This document shows positions 1 through 9,700 of a stretch of 28,429 bases of DNA, in pieces. The notes under the pieces were generated by a model. The model made no database searches. It had not been told where the DNA came from and worked only from the letters and a program-made list of their open reading frames with translations. Position numbers and translations under genes: made by a program. Source of the DNA: a virus; the IMG/VR virus record IMGVR_UViG_3300032193_000308, positions 1 to 28,429 of that record. One strand, written 5' to 3'. Positions within the stretch are counted from its first letter, which is position 1. Each line of letters opens with the position of its first letter.

Positions 1-3000
1 AAGAATCCAATATCTCTACCACACTTGCCCTCGTTAAAGAGAGGATTGCCGTAGTCATCAAGAACAGAATCGATTGCTGTTTGTCCATCAGCAAATGGAG
101 CTCCTGGTGTAACTTCAGACTGAACAGCATCAACAGTGATAGCAACTAAAGTCTGAATCGATGCTCTTACATCAGCACATTGCTGAAGACCATCAGATAC
201 ATCGTCTTGGATTTCTCCTGTAACAGTATCAGGAATAATAGTTAAATCTTTTCTGAATAAATTATTAGTTACTGCTAACTCCATTGTATCAGCAGCAGTC
301 TGGAATGCCGTGATTGATTCCTCGCCTTCGCCATCTAGACCAATGAATGTTCCGCTAGGGAAGTATGCTTGAGCAACTGCTTTGGAGTTTACATTACCTT
401 CATTGTATAAGTCATCACAAACACCATCAATTAGATATCCAAGGTCTCTCTTACACTTACCAATACCAGCATTGAAATCTCCATTGTTTACATATGGAAG
501 TAGATCTACATCACCAGCATCGATAGCTTCGGAGATAATAGTATATAGATTTTCAATAGTGTTCTGTACATCAGTACATGCTGTGGGGTCATTATTAGCA
601 ACATCTGGTTCACCACTACCAAACTCCGCTGGACCAGGAATAACAGTTACTGTGTCAGCAATCTGTTGGTTTGCTACAGATAGTTTTAAGAGATTTCTGG
701 CAAAGTCCCAAGCAAACAAAGATGCTAACTTAGCATCACCGGGAATACCATCTGCTATGGGAGCACCAAACTCATCAAAATAGTTGAGAACAAAATCTCT
801 GGAGTATCTGTTTCCTCTAGTGAATAAATCTAGAGCAATAGCATCAATGAAGTATCCGAGATCTCTACGGCACTTTGCCTCTCCTGCTGGTGATGTGTCA
901 ATTACCCATCCCTGAATACCTGCTTCAGTTACTGTGTTAGTGTATGCCTCGTTGATAATGTTGCCCTTGTTGAGACTAATTAAATAGTAAGCATCATAGT
1001 AACGAGCATTGAGAGGATTAGTCTCATCACCAGGGAACTGGAAGTTAGGTGTTCTATAATCAACAGCAAGTTGTGCTAGTGATCTATCAGCAATCTCATT
1101 CTTATTAATCTTGATTAGGTTAGAAGCATCCTGATATCTGCCTTGTGGTACGTTAGTCTCTGGTGGGATGTTAGCAAAACCGCTATTTGGAACAGAGATC
1201 TCGTCGTTCAATACATCCGTTACTATTGTTACTAAACTATTGAGAGTAGATCTAACGTCAACACAAGCAGTAGGATCTGTGTTGGGAACATCACCACCTG
1301 GATTTGCTGGGTTATAGTTTGGATTACCAGTAGCAACGTTTAAGTCTTGATACCATACTTCTCCTCTGTTAGTAGATTCGGTAATTAGGTTGTATGTACC
1401 GTTAGTTAAAACAGCAGAAGTTTGGTTAGCAAATGCTGCCGCCATTAAGTCTTCTACATTATTAAAGGCAATAATACTGGGAGCTTCTTCTCCATCAATA
1501 CCACCTGGATCTAAGAAGATTCCAGCGTCGTCGTAGTATGATAAGAGGAATTGTCTTGTGTAGTTGATAGCACCACCCAAGAATAGATCTAAAGATACAG
1601 CATCTAGGAAGAATCCGATGTCTCTCTTACATTTTTCTGGAGTTCCTTCTAGTGTGAATCCAGAAAGAACCATATCGTCATATGCTAACTCGACGATAGT
1701 AGTTCTATTTCTCTGGACCATCCTATAAGCATCTTTGTATCTAGAATACTGAGACTCTACGGGATCTCCTGGATAAGAGAAGTTTGTACCACCTACAGCA
1801 GTATCAGATGTTAAGGCAATCTCAGCAAGAGATCTATCTACAACTTCTCTACGGTTCTGTTGGATAAGACGATAAGAATCTCTGTATCTGGAGAATCTAT
1901 CTTCCTGATTAGATCCTGGGAAGAAGAAGTCAGGATGATCGATAGCAATCTCAGCAAGTGCTCTGTCCTGAATCTCTTCCATATTGGAGAAGATTAGGTT
2001 TCTGGCATCCTTCCATCTGCCAGACTCAGCAGGGGAGTCGGGGAATACAAAACGGTTGTTGCTTGTTCTGGTGATACCGTCTAAGTTACCAGGGGTAGCA
2101 TCACTACCGATTGCTTGTAGATAAATTAGTGTTAGTGCCCAGATAGCAGAAGCAACATCAGTACAACCAGCACCGTAATCAACAGCAGGTGTAGGTTCTG
2201 TTCTTGTAACTCCGGTTAAATCACCAACTCCAGCATCTGTTCCAATAGCATCGGTGATGATTGTCGTCAAGTCAGCGATCTTAGTTGCTTGAGCAACACA
2301 GTCTGGGTCAGCAGGATCAGGTAATACATAAGGATCAATAACCTGTGTGAATGTATTTTCTGTTCCGCTAATTGGGGCAACAGCGATGCCTCTCATTACA
2401 TCGATTGCTACATCTCTAGCATTCTCGTATACATTTACGGCTTCATCTCTTTCGGCATCTAGTAGAGTAGAAACTGCTTCACCGTTAAATGTTCCAGTTA
2501 CATATACATTAGCAGCATCGTATACTTTATCGTTACCACCATATGTTAGGTTGTAAATGATGGCATCTAATACGTCTAGTACATCATCAATACAATCTTG
2601 TGGTGTGCCTGTTCCTACAAATCCAGCAAATGCTGGGTTGGCAATCATTCTGTCGTAACCTTCGGCAGCAATGAAGTTTTTATTTCTTCTGATGAGATCA
2701 GCAGCTTCAGCAGATGTCTGATCAACGATTGCTAGAGGATCTAAAACAATAGTATTGTCGAATACTGGAGTGAGTCCATGAGCACCTTCAATGACAGCGG
2801 TGGCATCTTGTCTCATTACCTCCATCATTACATAGGCAACTTCCTGGTATACAATAGCGGAAGCATCTCTCTCGCCTGTAATGAGATCACCGTATTCTGG
2901 TCTTGTATATACTTCAGCGTAGTCAAATACTCTGTTGTTGCCATCATACTTCATGTTGAAAGCAACAGCATCGATGAATAGTTTTACGTCATCGATACAT

Positions 3001-3593
3001 TCTTGATTTCCGTTAGGAACAACAAATAGTGGATCAATTACTAGGTATCTTGCTAGTCCTCTTTCGAATCCTTCGTTAGCAATGTAATCAATATTGTTCT
3101 GGATAGTGTCATAGGCATCAATCCATCTGTTGCCTCTGGCATAATCCTTGTACTCAGTTAGAAGTTCTCCGACTACTTCATCCTGAATAAGTTTCTTGTT
3201 TAGTAGAATGTTGTTAGCACCGTCACATAACTTACCGAAGTATCCTCTTTGTGCTGTTCTTAGTGCTGCTCCGATAGATGCCTTTGCTGTCTCTTGACTT
3301 AAACCATCATTTGTATCGTCTCCGTCTTTGGATACAAATAATACGTTCTCAATCGTGAGAGATTTCCAAAGAAGTTTTCCTTCTTTATTAACTTTAAGAA
3401 ACTGTCCGTCTTCTCCAGTGCTACCTGTAGAGTCAATGATAGCGCCTGGTTGAATACTACCATCAATCAGCAATCGGTCAATAGATTCTTGACCAGTGGA
3501 AATGTCGAACAGATCCTGTGCTGTCTCATTAATCTTTACCCTTTGCTGTTCAAAGGTATCTGTTCTGAAAACTTCCTTACGATTAATTGCCAT
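1..3593 (-). CDS. Giant repeat-containing virion structural / fibre-like protein, C-terminus beyond window
   Basis: An open frame runs from ATG at 3593-3591 to the left edge (1197 codons plus two bases) with no stop, so the gene is cut by the window. It begins MAINRKEVFRTDTFEQQRVK, an N-terminus I associate with marine T4-like phage tail or fibre proteins. Around residues 83-110, FVSKDGDDTNDGLS followed by a short helix looks like the opening of a right-handed beta-helix protein. The rest is repeats. One kind has the pattern C-x-x-D-(I/L/V), then DA(V/I), then GN, near residues 196, 332, 652, 905, 1044 and 1189. A second has TACxDV or QQCADV near 772, 1001 and 1137. A third, DRSLAxxA...FPG...RYxDAYxxI, occurs near 540, 585 and 835. 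The start overlaps the preceding 66-residue gene by 11 bases, which suggests translational coupling; no clear Shine-Dalgarno precedes it. Virion role is inferred from context; the exact function is unknown. Confidence 0.85.
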   Translation of the reverse strand, partial: MAINRKEVFRTDTFEQQRVKINETAQDLFDISTGQESIDRLLIDGSIQPGAIIDSTGSTGEDGQFLKVNKEGKLLWKSLTIENVLFVSKDGDDTNDGLSQETAKASIGAALRTAQRGYFGKLCDGANNILLNKKLIQDEVVGELLTEYKDYARGNRWIDAYDTIQNNIDYIANEGFERGLARYLVIDPLFVVPNGNQECIDDVKLFIDAVAFNMKYDGNNRVFDYAEVYTRPEYGDLITGERDASAIVYQEVAYVMMEVMRQDATAVIEGAHGLTPVFDNTIVLDPLAIVDQTSAEAADLIRRNKNFIAAEGYDRMIANPAFAGFVGTGTPQDCIDDVLDVLDAIIYNLTYGGNDKVYDAANVYVTGTFNGEAVSTLLDAERDEAVNVYENARDVAIDVMRGIAVAPISGTENTFTQVIDPYVLPDPADPDCVAQATKIADLTTIITDAIGTDAGVGDLTGVTRTEPTPAVDYGAGCTDVASAIWALTLIYLQAIGSDATPGNLDGITRTSNNRFVFPDSPAESGRWKDARNLIFSNMEEIQDRALAEIAIDHPDFFFPGSNQEDRFSRYRDSYRLIQQNRREVVDRSLAEIALTSDTAVGGTNFSYPGDPVESQYSRYKDAYRMVQRNRTTIVELAYDDMVLSGFTLEGTPEKCKRDIGFFLDAVSLDLFLGGAINYTRQFLLSYYDDAGIFLDPGGIDGEEAPSIIAFNNVEDLMAAAFANQTSAVLTNGTYNLITESTNRGEVWYQDLNVATGNPNYNPANPGGDVPNTDPTACVDVRSTLNSLVTIVTDVLNDEISVPNSGFANIPPETNVPQGRYQDASNLIKINKNEIADRSLAQLAVDYRTPNFQFPGDETNPLNARYYDAYYLISLNKGNIINEAYTNTVTEAGIQGWVIDTSPAGEAKCRRDLGYFIDAIALDLFTRGNRYSRDFVLNYFDEFGAPIADGIPGDAKLASLFAWDFARNLLKLSVANQQIADTVTVIPGPAEFGSGEPDVANNDPTACTDVQNTIENLYTIISEAIDAGDVDLLPYVNNGDFNAGIGKCKRDLGYLIDGVCDDLYNEGNVNSKAVAQAYFPSGTFIGLDGEGEESITAFQTAADTMELAVTNNLFRKDLTIIPDTVTGEIQDDVSDGLQQCADVRASIQTLVAITVDAVQSEVTPGAPFADGQTAIDSVLDDYGNPLFNEGKCGRDIGF

Positions 3594-3783
3594 TTTCGAT
3601 TAGCTGACGGAGTAAACTTTTGATTTCTGACACGTCTTCCTTTAAGTTATTTATGTCAGAAGTTATTGTAGAAAACCTACTAGCAATGGTGTTTTTAGTA
3701 GGTTTATCGGTGTTAATAATGGCACCAGTAGAAGGGTCTCGATATAAATTTTCGTGACCCTTTACCTTAATATAGTTGTTCAT
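3583..3783 (-). CDS. Small coiled-coil protein between two giant structural genes
   Basis: A 66-residue protein. The N-terminal half (YIKVKGHENLYRDPSTGAI) resembles a short conserved protein I recall from structural regions of marine T4-like phages, with the pattern 'VxGHxxLxRDxxTxAIIN'. The C-terminal half, about residues 36-63, has hydrophobic spacing consistent with a short coiled coil (INNLKEDVSEIKSLLRQLI). The start lies one base after the stop of the upstream DUF4815 gene (TAATATG), and its stop overlaps the next start by 11 bases. Translation is therefore probably coupled through all three genes. No membrane segment or signal peptide is visible. A role as a minor virion protein or assembly partner of a neighbouring large protein is inference from position and coiled coil; no biochemical function is assigned. 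Confidence 0.8.
   Translation of the reverse strand: MNNYIKVKGHENLYRDPSTGAIINTDKPTKNTIASRFSTITSDINNLKEDVSEIKSLLRQLIENGN
3648..3655 (-). promoter_or_regulatory. Possible late-promoter box CATAAATA inside the 66-residue gene
   Basis: The minus strand reads CATAAATA, which fits the relaxed late box NATAAATA described for T4-like cyanophages. It lies 54 bases upstream of the ATG of the giant partial gene. It sits in coding sequence (codons for DIN), so it may be chance. An extra late start here would raise output of the downstream giant gene. Confidence 0.25.
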
Positions 3784-3784
3784 A

Positions 3785-6700
3785 TTAGAAAGATGCTACA
3801 GCTCTTAAATCCTGGATCTTGGGTGGGAAAGCAGGATCGTCAGTTTTCATAATAATCTTAACGGCGTAGGAAGAGAACTCCGCTAAGTCAGATACGCTAT
3901 ACTTAAACTCTTGATAAGAAGACTGCTTTTCGTAGTTTCCTGAAATAGAGTTTGTAGCAGTGGCAATATCACTATTATCTGGATTGCCGTCAGTATTGAA
4001 TGCTACCCAGTTAATATCATCAAAGTTTTCTTGACTAGATGCTTTCTTAAACTTATAGAAAACTTTGATGTTTTCGGTATTCTTAACAGAAGCAGTTAAT
4101 CTTACATCAATAGATGTTCCTGGAGTATTGATAAATGTCTCTTTTGTGACATACTTGGCACTAGAAGAACTATTTTTAGATTCTTCATCGGAAACAAAAT
4201 CTACACCAGGGGTGAAGATCATAGATCCTATAGTCAAATACTTATTGTCTAAAGATTCAATAACATCTCCAACTCTAAAGATATCTTTTTCTTGATCTTC
4301 AGGATCAGCTTGTCTTACATAATCGCTATTTGGTAGAATAAGAGCATCATAATCTCCGTTGATAGGAGCATATGGAGTATCAATAGTTAGAATTCTATCT
4401 CTAGAATCCCACTCTACTACCTTTCCATTGATCGTGTTGTCGTACTTAACAGAAGCGTTAGGTGGATAAGAAGCAACTACATTAGCTCCTTGTACAAACT
4501 CATAGTTAACTTGATCTAAAGTGGAGATATTGATTTCATTTCCTTGTAGAAGAACTCCACTAGGATCTGTAATGTTCACCGCTTCGCCAATAGCAAAGTT
4601 GGAAGTTGTAGATACGTTAATAGTTGCTCTTGCTGTATTAGAATCCCATGTTACGATAGTTCCTAAAGCGTTAGAATCTTCACCTTGAATTGTGCTACCA
4701 GCAACAATAGCAGGAGTTCCTCCACCTAATTGAATTAAGATAGCATCAAACGATTCTAGGAATCTTAGTTCTTGATATCTCTTACCGTATCTATCCTCTC
4801 TACCTAAAGCATTTTCTACTCTATTTGAGATGGTTTTTACAGAGGCAGCATTTAGATCGATAACTGGTGATAGATAAGATCTGTCAGATGAAAGATCAAT
4901 TCTATACTCTAACGAATTATCTAGAGAGTTAATAGTTTCGTTGATTCTAGAAGCAATCATCTTTTGATTAATGAAGAAATGTTGCTCGTTTAGGAATGTC
5001 TTTTCAAAATCATCTTGACTATACGAGACATAATTTTCTGTCTCAGAATCAACAGGAACTACATTAGTGGTTTTTACAAAAGCATTAATGTTAGTACCGT
5101 CAACTTGTAAATAGGATACCTGAGCATATAGTTTCTCATACTTTCTATTGTATGTTGCTAGAACGCTAGATCCTCCTCCAATAACATTAGAACCTGCTCT
5201 GCTATTGCTTAGAATAGCATAACCGTCGATACCAGAGTTCCATACTCTAAATAATTCACCGTTTAATGTTAGTGAAGGAATACCACCAACATCCTCAGCA
5301 TTCTTGAAGTAAACGTAAGAAGATCCTCTATCTTCAAATCCATTGTCTCTATGTTGTACTTTAATAATGGAGTTATTTGACTTGAATAAAGTAGATGTGG
5401 CGTTGACAGGAGATCTTACGCTAGTCTCGTAAGGAGACATATCTAGTTTCTCATAACCTAGATCTTCATTAGTGACACTCAAACTAGCAGTTCTGCTTGT
5501 ATCAAACTCTGCTCTCCACATAGAGAACTTGATATCTTCAAACAAGTCTTCGACAAAATTGTCAGTGTTTTGTGACTTGTATAAAGATCCTAACAATGGT
5601 TGGGTGGTAACAGCATTGTCAGATGTAACCTCAATGTCTCCTAGTTTAGAAGTCCATAGATTGTAATCAATAGAATCTGTTTCGATATTTAAGGCATACT
5701 CTGTATCATTCTGTAGATATACTGGATGTCTAAACTTAAACAAGGTAGGAGTGGTTGAAGCAACTCTACCAGATCTTCCAATATCATCAGTTGCTACACC
5801 CATAACTACAGCAGGGGTATCGATATCAATAATCGATTCTACTAGTGCCCCTGTGGATCCTGTTCCAATTCCCTTGACGATAACAGAAGGTGCTTCTGTA
5901 TATCCTCTTCCATTTAGAACTAGGTCAACATTAAATACAGATCCATTAGATACTTGGATATCAGCAGTAGCAATACTTCCTCCAGGAAGTTGTGGGTTCT
6001 CGATAGTAATCGTAGCTCCGTTGTAATTCTCACCCACATTTCTGATCTTAAGATCTACAACTCTTCCAGAATTTTTAGCAATAGTGAATACAGCGTTTCT
6101 GTTATTTGTGTTGTTAAATCTGGTGACAGAAGGAATGTTTAAATTCTCATCTTGAACAAAAGAAATTCCGTTATGATTTCTTAGAATCAATGTATATGTC
6201 TGTTCTTTAGATAAGGTGAATGTTGTGCTTAACTCATCTCCTAAAGAAATGCCATTCTCGTCTAATACATCCTTAACAGGACCAATAGCACCAGAAGTAG
6301 CACCTGTTACATCTTCATCCTTCTGGATAGATACACTCTCGGAATCACCAGTTAGATAAATCTTCAATCTTGTATCTGGGAATAGAGTAGACTGAGAACC
6401 TGGAACAATGTACTTACCAGGAACTCCGGAGTCTACGTTTGTTAGATATACTCTAATAGGTGTATTAGCACTCTTTGTGGAGAAGTATAAATCTACTCCA
6501 GTGGTGAATACTCCACCTTCGAAGTTCTCAACCTTAAATGTTTGTGCTAATGGATTTGGTTTGATCTCTAAATCTGTGTTGCTGTTGGCAAACTGAATAC
6601 CTTCATTAGATTTGAAGTAAGCAGCACCAGTAGAAACAATGCTTTGTGGATTCTGTGGAATGATTCCTGTAGCATAGAAGTTAACTTCAGCATATGTGTC

Positions 6701-9700
6701 TAAAGTTTCTTTTGCTTCTGTTGCTGTTCTTCCAGAGGAGAAGAGTAAAGTCTTAGAACCTTCAGTGATTCTAACTTCCTCTTCTGCTGTATCATATATT
6801 ACTGTTTCTACATCACCAGTCCATCTTGTATTTAATCTTGGTGGAGCTCCAGCAGGAATCAATACGATACCACTTAAACTACCAGTAGAATCTGTTACCA
6901 ATTCATTGCCGAATGTAGAAATGGAGTTTCCAGCAATACCTGTATAGGAAGTATCAGGAGCAACCCATCTTCCGATATCTCTACCCTCTAGATATATGTA
7001 AATTCTTGTATTTGCTTTTAGGCGGTTTAAAGTAAACTTGACTGGAATAGACCTAGCAAAGAACTTAACGCCAGTAGATACTTCTCTGTTGTTGATGACA
7101 GCGGCATTTACACCCTTTCCTAATGTGTTGTTTTGTGGACTTACATTAGAAGAACTCGCTACTGTAGCAGCAGTAGTGGACGAGTTGATGTCTTCTGTAT
7201 TAACATCAGATAGAGAGTTGATGTTGAATAGAGATTTATCGTTTCCGGTCCAGTTTGTGATATAAGAATCAAAAATACTAGATAGAGATTCCTTTGGATT
7301 TTCCTTTGCTAGTAAGATAGAGTTTAGTTTTGTATTTGTATCAACTACAATAGGTTCAACTGAATCGTCATACCACTGGTCGATTGTTGGAGATAGATTA
7401 GCGTCACCTACGTATTGGAGAACTACAAAAGGATTTGGGTTGATAGTCTTAGTAGCATTATCATTACCCAATAACCTTTGTTCGGTATATGGCAACGTAA
7501 CCACGCCATTGTTTATGGTATAACCAGAAATGATTCTTTGATCTTCTCTGGTATTAACTTCTCTTAATACAAAACTGTCTTCTTTTGCTTGTGGTCTAAG
7601 AACCGACTGCTGGGAATCAATAGCACATTGATAATCAATAGAGTTTAAGTTACCAACCGAATGCTCTTCAAAAGCATCTACAAAGAAACCAGACTTAAAC
7701 CTATCAATACCTACACTATCCTTGATCTGCATGTTCAATGCTTGCTGCTCAAGGATGCTCAGGGATGTATAGAATTCTAGACGCTCAATACGTTTCTCTA
7801 GTTTTCCAATATCTCTCATGGTATAACGTCTGTTATCCACAGGGATAATCCTTACATCTTTAGTGCTGTTTGTGAAAGCAGGAATATGTAAGTAAGAAAG
7901 AGCAATCGAATCATCGATCAATTCTGGTCTTGATGGATTTAGAGAAGAGTTTCCTTTCTTAACAACAATGTCTCCTCTCTTTGTTAAGAAAACACCATCC
8001 ATTCTATCTAAGAATTGCTTCTCCGTAAATGTAAACGTAAATTCTAAATTAGAATCTACAGCAGGGGTGAACGAAGGAATACCGCCAGAACCTGTGAAAC
8101 TGACAGATATCTCATCACTTAGAATAGATTGATCTTGGAATCCGGAAATTGTTGTAGTGGAATCTACTTTAGGTCTGAAATCAATTACATCTTTTAAATT
8201 TACTGTACCAAATACAGAAGAATTAAACAGTGGAATATCACTAGATACAACACCAGCCTGATGGACATAAGAATCTACCGTACAGAAATCTCCTAGAGAA
8301 TGCTCGAAGTAATCGAAAGCAATTAGCAACTGACCTTCTGGGGCATCAAATCCTGGTTTTAGGATAATTCTAGATACATCATATAAAGTATCTCTTTGAC
8401 CATTGTCGAATGTATACTTGTATGTAATGTCAGTTCCACTTACGATAACGCCATCAGCATCCGCCTCGGGTGGGTTTGAAGTAGTTCCTTCATATACATA
8501 TCTTAATTTGAAGGCATCGGAGTAAGTGACTGATTCGATAACATCAGAATCATAGTCAACACCACGGAAAGGAATTACTCTATCACCACCAGAAACTACA
8601 ACAATTCTTCTATTACGGATAGCAGTCTTTAATCTTGGTCTTGCTTTGCTGACTTCAACCGTAGCAGTTAATTTTACCTTAGGGAAGATAGTAATACTTC
8701 CTTGACCTTCTCCTAAGAAGTAACTAACTGGTAGTGTGAGTGTTAAAGAACCAGAAGTTACGTTATTAGTTGTAACTGTTCCAGAATTAATCTCTACAAA
8801 TTTTGGATCTACATAGATAATGTCTCCTGTTTCTACTGCTGTAGAGTCTCCGGCATCTAGAATAGTGAAGATGTAATTCTCTTCGGTATACCTTACAAAT
8901 CTTTCTGTTCCTGATTGTAACTGAGCACTAAAGGTTACGGTAGAACCGCTGGCGTTTAGTTCTGTGATAAAATCTTTTCTTACATAATACTGGAATCTTG
9001 TATCTGCTGTGTCATTTACAAGAGATGCTACCTGCTTACTTCCTGTTGGGAAGAGCAAACTAGACTTAGTTACATTATCGATTTTAGGTCTTACTCTAAC
9101 TACAGTGGCATTAGTTACATTTCCCTTCAAAGCATAGTCTAGATAAATTCTAGCTTTGGTTGTACCACCTGAATCAGAAACTGATTGTACAATATTCTGG
9201 ATAGTCTCTCCGGCATCATCAGTATATTGAATCAAATCTCCAGGAACTACAATTTGGTTTAAGTCTGTAGCAAAACCATTGTTGACTAAGAACTTAGTTC
9301 CTCTTTCTCCAGTAAAGGTAAAATTAGTAATCTGGATAGTTTCGGCAAAGTCAGTAGAGGATTTATCAATATCTGCCGTAAACTTATATGAGTCATATAC
9401 AGATTCAAATGATTTTACATTCTGATTTGTATATGTTAATACTGTATTCTTATTAAGAACTGGCGTAATTCTAGCAGTAGTGGAAGCACCTACGTCTTGG
9501 GATAAAGTAATTACTGGTGGGGTAGTATACTTAGTTTTTACAAAGTTAGAGTTGATAATTTCAACGTTGAATATCTTACCACCTTGAATTCTAGCTTCAA
9601 TGATAGATCTATCAAAGACTCTACCATTAATAATAACATTTAGAGGGGAGTTAGTGCTACTAGCATATCCATCTCCTCTATTAGTTACGACAAAGTGAGA

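Noticed and set aside
382-783. Plus-strand open frame of 133 codons
   Set aside because: It lies opposite the open minus-strand repeat gene, is rich in Ser/Leu/Pro as expected of a reverse shadow, and has no recognisable motif.
1-3010. Repeats considered as a CRISPR array or DNA-level tandem repeat
   Set aside because: Similarity is at protein level with diverged codons. There are no short identical repeats with regular spacers, and the frame stays open throughout.
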